Assembly: GCF_001639065.2 (NCBI RefSeq)
Contig: NZ_LQXO02000026.1
Span: 1 to 64,000 of the forward strand
Direction: 5' to 3'
DNA length: 64,000 nt
Origin: Vibrio barjaei
Lineage (GTDB): Bacteria > Pseudomonadota > Gammaproteobacteria > Enterobacterales > Vibrionaceae
The position numbers were made by a program, and so were the translations under genes. Positions 57,201 through 64,000 of this stretch are shown piece after piece (position 1 is the first letter of the stretch; every line of letters begins with the position of its first letter). The notes beneath the pieces are model-generated. The model worked only from the letters and a program-made list of their open reading frames with translations. It made no database searches and was not told where the DNA came from.

Positions 57201-57222
57201 AACAAGCTCGGTATAGCTTGTT
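57201..57222 (+). promoter_or_regulatory. Perfect hairpin or operator in the aroC leader
   Basis: AACAAGCT and AGCTTGTT form an 8-bp inverted repeat with a 6-base spacer, ending 10 bases before the GAGGAAGT ribosome-binding site of aroC. It could be an RNA hairpin modulating translation or a dimeric repressor site; I cannot tell which. Confidence 0.4.
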
Positions 57223-57241
57223 CTGACAGACAGAGGAAGTA

Positions 57242-58327
57242 ATGGCAGGAAATAGCATCGGACAACATTTTCGTGTAACAACATTTGGAGAAAGTCACGG
57301 TATTGCATTGGGTTGTATCGTTGATGGTTGTCCTCCAGGGTTAGAAATTACGGAAGCCGATCTGCAAGTAGACTTAGATCGTCGCCGCCCAGGTACCTCA
57401 AAGTACACTACTCAGAGACGTGAACCTGATGAAGTGAAAATTCTCTCTGGGGTGTTTGAAGGTCAAACGACAGGTACATCCATTGGCCTGCTGATTGAAA
57501 ACACCGATCAGCGTTCTAAAGATTATTCGGAAATTAAAGATAAATTCCGTCCCGGCCATGCTGACTATACCTATCACCAAAAGTATGGTGTGCGTGATTA
57601 TCGAGGTGGTGGTCGTTCATCAGCTCGAGAAACCGCAATGCGTGTTGCGGCTGGTGCAATTGCAAAGAAATACCTGAAACAAGAATTTGGTGTAGAAATT
57701 CGCGCTTACTTGTCACAAATGGGCGATGTGTCTATCGATAAGGTCGATTGGAATGAAATCGAAAACAACGCGTTCTTCTGCCCTGACGTTGATAAAGTCG
57801 AAGCATTTGATCAGCTGATTCGTGACCTAAAAAAACAGGGTGATTCCATTGGCGCTAAGCTGCAAGTAGTGGCAACCAATGTACCAGTTGGCCTTGGTGA
57901 GCCTATCTTTGATCGTCTTGATGCCGATATTGCTCATGCATTGATGAGCATTAATGCTGTTAAAGGTGTCGAGATTGGCGATGGCTTTGATGTGGTAAAC
58001 CAAAAAGGCAGCGAACATCGTGACCCTTTAACGCCTGAAGGCTTTTCAAGCAACCACGCTGGGGGCATTTTAGGTGGTATTTCTACCGGACAAGATATCG
58101 TTGCGAATATTGCTCTAAAACCAACATCAAGTATTACCGTTCCGGGAGACACAATTACTCGAACTGGTGAGCCAACTCAGCTAATTACTAAAGGTCGCCA
58201 CGACCCTTGCGTGGGCATTCGTGCTGTGCCAATCGCGGAAGCGATGCTTGCGATTGTTCTCCTTGATCACTTATTGCGTCATCGTGGTCAAAACCATGGT
58301 GTAACAACAGAAACTCCCTTTATCTAG
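57242..58327 (+). CDS. aroC: Chorismate synthase AroC
   Basis: 361 aa, the standard length. It converts EPSP to chorismate with reduced FMN, the last step of the common aromatic pathway. Family signatures are [18 protein letters not shown] near the start, the [15 protein letters not shown] flavin/substrate loop (about 119-133) and [18 protein letters not shown] near the end. GAGGAAG precedes the ATG. In E. coli it also follows prmB. Confidence 0.97.
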   Translation: MAGNSIGQHFRVTTFGESHGIALGCIVDGCPPGLEITEADLQVDLDRRRPGTSKYTTQRREPDEVKILSGVFEGQTTGTSIGLLIENTDQRSKDYSEIKDKFRPGHADYTYHQKYGVRDYRGGGRSSARETAMRVAAGAIAKKYLKQEFGVEIRAYLSQMGDVSIDKVDWNEIENNAFFCPDVDKVEAFDQLIRDLKKQGDSIGAKLQVVATNVPVGLGEPIFDRLDADIAHALMSINAVKGVEIGDGFDVVNQKGSEHRDPLTPEGFSSNHAGGILGGISTGQDIVANIALKPTSSITVPGDTITRTGEPTQLITKGRHDPCVGIRAVPIAEAMLAIVLLDHLLRHRGQNHGVTTETPFI

Positions 58328-58350
58328 TTGGAATAAGTAACAGACTTGAA

Positions 58351-58380
58351 GCCTCGCAGTACTGCTGCGAGGCTTTTTTT
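58351..58380 (+). terminator. Rho-independent terminator after aroC
   Basis: A 9-bp GC-rich stem GCCTCGCAG/CTGCGAGGC (58351-58359 with 58365-58373) with a 5-nt loop and seven T residues. Confidence 0.95.
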
Positions 58381-58517
58381 GTACCTCATCACGTCTTGGA
58401 CAATAAATGCTCAAAATTAATGATGATATGAAATTAGTCACAATATTTTTAGGGGTATAGGGTCACACTAGAACTTCATCGAGAAAAGGAGTGCATTTAT
58501 TGGACAGAAGGATCCGA

Positions 58518-58593
58518 AAAATGACTTGGAAGACGAGCTGGCGGGTAACCGCCGACTCGATGCAACTGTGCTTGTTTCCAATCATTTTAGGAG
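58518..58593 (+). promoter_or_regulatory. Structured three-way-junction leader of the EF-G-like gene
   Basis: A 13-bp basal stem with one bulged C pairs 58518-58531 (AAAATGA-C-TTGGAA) with 58576-58588 (TTCCAATCATTTT). Inside it sit two hairpins. One has CGAG/CTCG and GGCGG/CCGCC stems topped by a GTAA tetraloop (58534-58559). The other is a short GCA/TGC hairpin (58562-58571). The AGGAG ribosome-binding site (58589-58593) starts right after the basal stem, so folding could affect initiation. It resembles no riboswitch family I can recall. Confidence 0.6.
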
Positions 58594-58599
58594 TCCATT

Positions 58600-60615
58600 A
58601 TGTCTCAACATGAAATCAGAAATATTGCCTTTGTCGGTCAAACAGGAACCGGTAAAACCAGCCTAATTGAACGCCTGCTTTTTGAGTCCCATTCCAGCCA
58701 ACATCTTGGTCATGTGGAAGATGGTGACACCATCACTGATTTTGATGATCAATCCATACACTACCAGCATAGTGTTGAAGCAACCCCCATCACGCTCTCT
58801 TGGCAAAAACACCAGATGAATATTATTGATACTCCGGGACAGGCTGAGCTGCTTGGCCGCACTTTGAGTATCTTTCCTGCTGTTGAAACGACAGCATTGA
58901 TTCTTGATGCCAGTTTACCGATTAACCAAGTGTCAGAACGCCTTTTCAAATTTGCTCAAGAGCAGAAAAAATGCCAAATGATCGTGGTGAACAAGATTGA
59001 CCAACACTCCGATAAATTAGCGGCACTATTAGAAGATATTGAGCAACGTTTTGGTGCTCAGTGTTTACCAATAAACTTACCATCCGATAAACCCGCAGAG
59101 GTCATAGACTGTTACTTCGAACCTAACCCAGAGCAGGCGACCTTGTTTAGCGGAGTTGAAGATGCCCATGAACTACTTATCGATCAAGTAGTAGAGGTAG
59201 ATGAAGCTTTGATGGAGCTTTATCTAGAACAAGGCTCAGAGTTAACACCAGAGCAGCTTCATGACCCATTTGAGGAAGCATTGCGCACTGGGCATGTGAT
59301 ACCAGTATGTTTCGTATCGTCCGATACGGGGGCAGGTTGTGATCTTCTGCTTCGTACATTGGCAGAAATTATGCCAATGCCTGATGAAGGTAACCCACCT
59401 TTATTAGAGAAAAATGGCAAACGAGTATCAATAGATTGTGATAAACGAGACCATACGGTAGCACATGTCTACAAAATAAATGTAGATCCATACATGGGCA
59501 AGCTTGCTTATGTTCGAGTTTTCCAAGGAGAGCTCACAACAGGTAGCCAGTTGTTTGTTGGAGATAGCAGCAAGGCATTCAAAGTGGGCCATTTATATAA
59601 TCTGCAAGGTAAAAAACGCCAAGAGATAAGCAGTGCTAAGGCCGGCGATTTATGTGTGCTTGTTAAGGTGGATGACCTGGAGTTTGATTCAGTCATTCAT
59701 GACTCCCATGATGAAGATGGAGTGGCGTTTAAAACTCTAAACTTCCCTGAATCTATGTACAGCCTAGCCCTGCGCCCCATAAAACGCGGGGATGAGCAGA
59801 AGCTATCTGATGTTCTAGCTAAGATTGCCGCAGAAGATCCGACGCTGAAAATTGAGCATCGTACCCGCACCAATGAAACGGTCTTGAGTGGACAGGGCGA
59901 GTTCCACCTCAAAATTGCGCTCGAAAAAATGCTTAAAGTGTTTAAGTTGGACGTTGAAACCAGTCAGCCAAGCGTTGAATACTTCGAGACCATTACTAAG
60001 CCAGCAGAAGCTCAATATCGTCATAAGAAACAAAGTGGTGGAGCTGGGCAGTTTGGAGAGGTACAGCTAAAAGTAAAACCGCTGGCGAGAGGTACAGGGT
60101 TTAAGTTTGTCAATAAAGTGGTAGGTGGTGCCATTCCAACGGCATTAATCCCAGCTGTGGAGAAAGGCATTCAACAGGCCCTTGAAGAAGGGGCGATTTC
60201 CGGTAACCCAATTCGCGATATTGAAGTGACAGTGTTTGATGGCAAATACCACTCTGTTGACTCAAAAGAAATTGCCTTTGTTATCGCAGGCAAGAAAGCC
60301 TTTTTGCAAGCGGTTGAGGAGGCAGGTCCAATAGTATTGGAGCCGATTGTGGATTTAACACTTGAGATACCAACTGCGTCAGTAGGTGATGTATCTGGCG
60401 ACTTGTCCGGTAATCGCGGGTTGATTGTTGGCAGCGAACAGGGGGCGTTTGGTAGTACATTACTGGAAGCCAAGTCGCCAATTAACGAACTACAAGATTA
60501 CTCGAGACGCCTCAAAGCACTGACGGGTGGCGAAGGACGATTTAGTATGACGCTCAGCCACTACGAACCTGCACCGCCAACGATACAGAAGAAAGTATGT
60601 GAAGGCGCTGATTGA
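58600..60615 (+). CDS. Elongation factor G paralogue (FusA2-like GTPase)
   Basis: 671 aa, about 30 residues shorter than canonical EF-G. Domain I has G1 GQTGTGKT (about 13-20), G3 DTPGQAE and G4 NKID. Domains II to V follow, with KKQSGGAGQFGEVQLKVKP in domain IV and a typical C-terminal domain V. The main fusA belongs in the str operon, so this is a second copy. Paralogues of this type may act under stress or at stalled ribosomes, but none of that is shown here. The standalone position and long structured leader suggest separate control. Confidence 0.88.
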   Translation: MSQHEIRNIAFVGQTGTGKTSLIERLLFESHSSQHLGHVEDGDTITDFDDQSIHYQHSVEATPITLSWQKHQMNIIDTPGQAELLGRTLSIFPAVETTALILDASLPINQVSERLFKFAQEQKKCQMIVVNKIDQHSDKLAALLEDIEQRFGAQCLPINLPSDKPAEVIDCYFEPNPEQATLFSGVEDAHELLIDQVVEVDEALMELYLEQGSELTPEQLHDPFEEALRTGHVIPVCFVSSDTGAGCDLLLRTLAEIMPMPDEGNPPLLEKNGKRVSIDCDKRDHTVAHVYKINVDPYMGKLAYVRVFQGELTTGSQLFVGDSSKAFKVGHLYNLQGKKRQEISSAKAGDLCVLVKVDDLEFDSVIHDSHDEDGVAFKTLNFPESMYSLALRPIKRGDEQKLSDVLAKIAAEDPTLKIEHRTRTNETVLSGQGEFHLKIALEKMLKVFKLDVETSQPSVEYFETITKPAEAQYRHKKQSGGAGQFGEVQLKVKPLARGTGFKFVNKVVGGAIPTALIPAVEKGIQQALEEGAISGNPIRDIEVTVFDGKYHSVDSKEIAFVIAGKKAFLQAVEEAGPIVLEPIVDLTLEIPTASVGDVSGDLSGNRGLIVGSEQGAFGSTLLEAKSPINELQDYSRRLKALTGGEGRFSMTLSHYEPAPPTIQKKVCEGAD

Positions 60616-60637
60616 TTCTGATATTTCCTAAACTATG

Positions 60638-60675
60638 AAAAAAGCCCCGCACCTCGAATGAGGTTGCAGGGGCTT
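60638..60675 (-). terminator. Terminator of the glycine-zipper lipoprotein gene
   Basis: A long stem AAGCCCC-GC-ACCTC (60642-60655) pairs with GAGGT-GC-GGGGCTT (60660-60675) with two single-base bulges and a GAAT loop. On the minus strand it is followed by six T residues (the A run at 60638-60643). It may also weakly stop the EF-G-like gene on the plus strand. Confidence 0.85.
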
Positions 60676-60712
60676 CCAACCGACGTTGTTGTTATTCTTC
60701 AAACGCTATAAG

Positions 60713-61183
60713 TTAGGATCTGTCACTCTCTTGTTGTGATTCTAGTTTAGTTGTAGTTTGGTCATTTTCCGAATCCGTGGCTTGTTCTTGCTGCTCCATC
60801 TCTGCGATTTGCTGCTCAAGTTCTTTAATTCGAATTTCTGCTTCAAGCTCGGCAACACGTTTTTCTGATTCGCTGCGCGTATCTTTGTCCAAGCTCTCGG
60901 CAAGGATCTCGGTACGTTCAGTTTCTCTCGCTTCTGCGGTATCTTTCATGGAGCCCGATACGCCACCGGCAACCGCACCCATAGTGCCAGCTTTTACCGC
61001 GACTTCAGGGCTACCAGTTAAAGCACCTGCTGTGACGCCAATAAGTGCACCACCAATAGCACCACGATTACGCGCTGCATTTCGATTCTCTTCCTCGCCA
61101 TCCGTAGCTTTATTAGACGCGCATCCCGTTGCGAAAATAGCCATAACGATCGCGAGTGCTTTTAAAGAATTAGACTTAAACAT
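60713..61183 (-). CDS. Glycine-zipper lipoprotein with coiled-coil tail
   Basis: 156 aa. A signal peptide ends in the lipobox ATGC (Cys at about residue 21). Then comes a glycine-zipper membrane-like hairpin (about 41-81, GAIGGALIGVTAGALTGSPE then AGTMGAVAGGVSGS), and a Glu/Lys/Gln/Arg coiled coil (about 85-135) with an acidic tail. Similar lipoproteins are common in the outer membrane of Gammaproteobacteria without a known role. No homologue by name is recognised. Confidence 0.85.
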   Translation of the reverse strand: MFKSNSLKALAIVMAIFATGCASNKATDGEEENRNAARNRGAIGGALIGVTAGALTGSPEVAVKAGTMGAVAGGVSGSMKDTAEARETERTEILAESLDKDTRSESEKRVAELEAEIRIKELEQQIAEMEQQEQATDSENDQTTTKLESQQESDRS

Positions 61184-61362
61184 AGTTGAGTACCTATTGT
61201 GCGGCCACGAGCAAACGTTGCTGCGCAGCTAACATTTAATGTTGGTTGCTTTGGATGAGTCTTACTATAAAAGCAGAAGAGAGTAGGAGCGATAGAGCGG
61301 AGAAGATAGCTGATATTTACTTAGTAAATATCAGCTAAGAGAAAAGTGGTGTTGAATTGGGC

Positions 61363-61986
61363 TTAGTGGACGGCTTCTTCACTATCAAGTTGGAAAGAAG
61401 GCAAACGCCATTTAAACCGAACCGCTGCCATGCGCAGGGTATAACCGATCACTAAGGTAACTATCGTTGTGGTCAAAGTGCTCACACCGTATTCCAGAAG
61501 AACAAGGTACAAACAAGCAGCGATGACGGAGATCGACGCGTAAAGCTCTTGGTGTAGTACCAGAGGTGTCTGACGACAAATCAAGTCACGCAACAAGCCA
61601 CCAAAAACGCCGGTTACTAATCCGGAAACGATACAGATAAACGGGTGTAATCCCATGCCAAGCCCGACGTTAGTGCCAATGATGGTGAAGACAACAAGAC
61701 CAAGTGCATCTAAACGAATGAACACCCCTTTGAACTTGATGATCCATTTGGCAAGCCCAGTAGTGAGAACACCTGCCACACACGTGATGGCGAGAAATTC
61801 AGGGTGTTTTACCCAACCAAGGGGGTAATGACCAAGCAGAATATCGCGAACGGTACCACCGCCGATAGCGGTAGCACTCGCTACTAACATAACTCCAAAC
61901 CAGTCCATATTGCGACGGCCAGCGCTCAGTGCGCCAGTCATTGCTTCGGCGGTAATCCCAATAATATATAAGACACTTAGCAACAT
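61363..61986 (-). CDS. TRIC-type (UPF0126) membrane channel protein, YadS/YicG-like
   Basis: 207 aa from ATG 61986, the usual family length. The frame extends 42 residues upstream without a family match or ribosome-binding site. Seven hydrophobic segments in a duplicated arrangement contain the two hallmark glycine motifs, GGGTVRDILLG (about 37-47) and GGLLRDLI (about 124-131). The fold is that of trimeric intracellular cation channels; bacterial members are potassium-selective or of uncertain substrate. In E. coli the equivalent interval holds mepA and yfcA instead. Confidence 0.9.
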   Translation of the reverse strand: MLLSVLYIIGITAEAMTGALSAGRRNMDWFGVMLVASATAIGGGTVRDILLGHYPLGWVKHPEFLAITCVAGVLTTGLAKWIIKFKGVFIRLDALGLVVFTIIGTNVGLGMGLHPFICIVSGLVTGVFGGLLRDLICRQTPLVLHQELYASISVIAACLYLVLLEYGVSTLTTTIVTLVIGYTLRMAAVRFKWRLPSFQLDSEEAVH

Positions 61987-62180
61987 GACACGATACTCGA
62001 AAATAAAAGATGCGCTAGTGTAGTGGCATAAAGGCGTTGTGACGAATGAAATATTATATAAAGGAAACGTTTTTCTGATTAATAAAACTAATGATACGAC
62101 TTGTTCCTTCACCTCAAGACTTTACCTCTAGCAAAATTCCATAGACAATACGCCCCAATTGTTTTCGCTTAACTGTCACT

Positions 62181-62711
62181 ATGCAGCATCAGTACCAAGA
62201 TTTAATTACTATTTTTAACCAAACTTTCTATCAGGAATTCAACACTAAGCTAGAGCTTGGTGGAGATGAGCCTATCTATTTACCTGCCGACGAAACAACG
62301 GAATATCATCGTATTGTCTTTGCACGGGGCTTTTACGCTTCAGGCTTACATGAGATTGCACACTGGTGTGTGGCGGGACCTGAAAGAAGATTATTGGAAG
62401 ATTTTGGCTACTGGTATCATCCTGATGGGCGTACTCAGGAAGTGCAGAGTGAATTTGAGAAAGTAGAAATTCGCCCTCAAGCTTATGAATGGATTTTATC
62501 GGTCAGTGCGGGTTTTCCGTTTACCGTAAGTTGTGACAATCTAAGCGGCGATTTTGAGCCAGATAGAGTGGCATTTATGAGTAAAGTACACGACGAGGTA
62601 ATGGTGATACTTTCTAAAGGTATCCCTAAGCGGGTATTGGCACTTTCTCAAGCACTAAGACAGTTTTATCAAACCCCTGAACTTAGCCGTGACCAATTTG
62701 CGGTTCGTTAG
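62181..62711 (+). CDS. epmC: Elongation factor P hydroxylase EpmC
   Basis: 176 aa, the YfcM family. It has LHEIAHWCVAGPERR (about 54-68), with the metal-ligand HE..H pattern, and DFGYWYHPDGRTQEVQSEFE. EpmC hydroxylates the beta-lysylated Lys of EF-P. The gene is followed by yfcL as in E. coli. It is divergent from the TRIC gene; no clear ribosome-binding site is visible before ATG 62181. Confidence 0.95.
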   Translation: MQHQYQDLITIFNQTFYQEFNTKLELGGDEPIYLPADETTEYHRIVFARGFYASGLHEIAHWCVAGPERRLLEDFGYWYHPDGRTQEVQSEFEKVEIRPQAYEWILSVSAGFPFTVSCDNLSGDFEPDRVAFMSKVHDEVMVILSKGIPKRVLALSQALRQFYQTPELSRDQFAVR

Positions 62712-62735
62712 AGCAAACTAGGAAAGACCTAAACT

Positions 62736-62999
62736 ATGATCATCGAATATGAAGAAAAACTTCTAGAGACCATTGATTCTCGCATCCAAGACGCATCCGA
62801 AGATGAGTTGTTTGCTGGTGGGTATCTTCGCGGCCACATTTCGTTGTCAGCGGCTTCTTGTGAGGAAGAAGGAGTAGTGGATCTGGCAGAGTTCAAAACT
62901 CGTATTCAGGCTAGCATTGATGAAGCGAAATCTGAATTGTCACCAGCCGATAGAATCATAGTGAACGATCTTTGGACCGAACTACAAGCCGAGATCTAA
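62736..62999 (+). CDS. yfcL: YfcL family protein
   Basis: 87 aa acidic helical protein, beginning MIIEYEEKLLETIDSRI with GGYLRGHISLSAASCEEEG in the middle, as in YfcL. Its function is unknown. It lies 24 bases after epmC, an arrangement kept from E. coli, which suggests co-expression. GGAAAG upstream serves as ribosome-binding site. Confidence 0.88.
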   Translation: MIIEYEEKLLETIDSRIQDASEDELFAGGYLRGHISLSAASCEEEGVVDLAEFKTRIQASIDEAKSELSPADRIIVNDLWTELQAEI

Positions 63000-63112
63000 T
63001 CTTGTTCGAAAAAATTGATTGATTTGATTGGTTTTACTCGCTTGTTGAAAATGATGGATAGGTTAACCTTTAAACAACTTCTTAAAACGTTGTCACTAAT
63101 AAGGAACTTGTC

Positions 63113-63634
63113 ATGAAAGTAATCGCATTCGGAGCCAGCACGAGCAGTACTTCTATCAACAAAGCATTAGCTACTTATGCTGCAAATTTGATTGAAGGCG
63201 CGGACGTTGAAGTACTCGATCTTACCCAGTTTGATGTGCCAATGTTTAGCGAAGATAAAGAAAAAGAAATTGGCCAAGCAGAAGGGGCAAAGACGTTTTT
63301 AACGGCTATTCATCAAGCTGATGCTTTGGTTATTTCTTTCGCAGAACACAATGGCCATCATCCTGCGGCGTATAAAAACTTGTTTGATTGGGCAACACGT
63401 ATTGAGCGCGAAGTATTCAAGGGGATTCCAGCAATTTACTTAGCGACTTCGCCAGGCCCTGGTGGCGCGAGCAACGTTCTTGCTGCTGCGGCTAACTCTG
63501 CACCTTATTTTGGCGGTAACGTGAAAGCCACAATCTCGGTGCCAAGTTTTTACGACAACTTTGACTTGGAAGCGGGAAGTTTGCGCAATGCAGAACTCGC
63601 TGAGCAAATTCAAACCGCAGTTAAACAGTTATAA
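63113..63634 (+). CDS. NADPH-dependent FMN reductase family protein
   Basis: 173 aa flavodoxin-like fold. The FMN phosphate-binding loop is FGASTSSTSINKALA (about 5-19). The later SFAEHNGHHPAAYKNLFDW and LATSPGPGGASNVL stretches match chromate/quinone/azo reductase-type proteins. Its substrate cannot be assigned. TAAGGAAC precedes the ATG. A perfect hairpin follows the gene. Confidence 0.88.
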   Translation: MKVIAFGASTSSTSINKALATYAANLIEGADVEVLDLTQFDVPMFSEDKEKEIGQAEGAKTFLTAIHQADALVISFAEHNGHHPAAYKNLFDWATRIEREVFKGIPAIYLATSPGPGGASNVLAAAANSAPYFGGNVKATISVPSFYDNFDLEAGSLRNAELAEQIQTAVKQL

Positions 63635-63638
63635 ATCG

Positions 63639-63664
63639 ATATAGGCGGCATTGGCCGCCTATAT
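63639..63664 (+). terminator. Hairpin terminator after the flavin reductase gene
   Basis: A perfect 11-bp stem ATATAGGCGGC/GCCGCCTATAT (63639-63649 with 63654-63664) with an ATTG loop, four bases after the stop. The T tract is weak (ACTCTT). Confidence 0.75.
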
Positions 63665-63785
63665 ACTCTTCATAGAACCTGTCACCTTCGTCCTGACTTT
63701 ACTTTATCAATAATCACTAATTCATTTGGTGTTTGGCTTACCGAAGGAGTACCCTAACAACAAACTAAAATCATAAGGATGTATC

Positions 63786-64000
63786 ATGATTAAGCTTGCG
63801 ATAGTAGGAACCAATTGGATTAGTGAGAAGTTTGCCCAAGCGGCACTAGAAAGTGGAAAATTCACCGTGCGTGGCGTTTATTCTCGAGCGCTAGAGACAG
63901 CAAAGCGTTTTGGTGAGCCTCTTGGAGCGACGTCGTTTTTTGATAGTTTAGATGAGCTCGGTATATCGACAGACATTGACGCAGTTTATATTGCTTCTCC
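63786..64000 (+). CDS. Gfo/Idh/MocA-family oxidoreductase, truncated by the window end
   Basis: 71 codons are visible from ATG 63786, preceded by AAGGATG. MIKLAIVGTNWISEKFAQAA is a Rossmann NAD(P)-binding start in which the usual GxGxxG is replaced by GTNWIS, seen in some Gfo/Idh members. The visible part ends in the DAVYIAS strand typical of the family. The substrate is unknown. Confidence 0.85.
   Translation, partial: MIKLAIVGTNWISEKFAQAALESGKFTVRGVYSRALETAKRFGEPLGATSFFDSLDELGISTDIDAVYIAS

Noticed and set aside
58518..58593. Known riboswitch (c-di-GMP GEMM, ZTP) or hammerhead ribozyme
   Set aside because: A CTGGCG string and a GNRA loop are shared with some families, but the conserved cores (for example CCGCCTGGGC of ZTP, CTGATGA of hammerhead) are missing.
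1..64000. CRISPR arrays, prophage, insertion sequences, tRNA or rRNA genes
   Set aside because: No regularly spaced repeats, transposase or integrase frames, tRNA cloverleaf signatures or rRNA segments were seen; nearly all DNA is accounted for by core genes.

Overview
The window reads as chromosome 1 of a Vibrio species. The evidence is the polar-flagellum order flaA-flaG-fliD-flaI-fliS-flrABC-fliEFGHIJ-fliKLMNOPQR-flhB-flhA-flhF-flhG-fliA-cheYZAB-parC-parP-cheW, followed directly by a cytochrome c maturation operon, two FadL porins, fadIJ and aroC. The species cannot be resolved by reading alone. flhB runs straight into flhA, as I recall for V. parahaemolyticus; the V. cholerae locus is split there.

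Layout. 1-65 is the tail of an upstream flagellin. 341-4791 holds flagellin, FlaG, the cap FliD, FlaI and the chaperone FliS. 5028-9156 holds the regulators FlrA, FlrB and FlrC. 9287-22482 encodes the basal body, C-ring and export apparatus. 22609-27911 encodes FlhA, the pole-placement pair FlhF/FlhG and sigma-28. 27945-35285 is the chemotaxis operon with the polar array factors ParC and ParP. 35575-42583 is ccmABCDEFGHI. 42779-51974 concerns lipids and outer membrane: MlaA, two FadL paralogues, an ECF sigma factor with a likely anti-sigma factor, and FadI/FadJ. 52013-64000 is housekeeping: M16 protease, SixA, SmrB, PrmB, AroC, an EF-G paralogue, a glycine-zipper lipoprotein, a TRIC-type membrane protein, EpmC, YfcL, a flavin reductase and a truncated oxidoreductase. 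Much of 42.8-63.0 kb keeps the E. coli order mlaA/fadL ... fadIJ-sixA-smrB-prmB-aroC ... epmC-yfcL.

Regulation visible in the sequence. Sigma-54 promoters with exact GG-N10-GC spacing precede flrB, fliE, fliK and flhA, and a sigma-28 promoter precedes flaA. This fits the known FlrA to FlrBC to FliA hierarchy. Three FadR-like sites lie near the two fadL genes and fadI.

This is mainly core genome. I see no prophage, IS element, CRISPR array or defence island. The least explained items are non-coding: an apparent small RNA gene at about 48183-48346, with a CRP-like site centred 41.5 bp upstream of its predicted start, and a three-way-junction leader at 58518-58593 before the EF-G paralogue. The most interesting protein feature is a motif repeated three times in CheA that resembles the CheY-docking peptides of FliM and CheZ.
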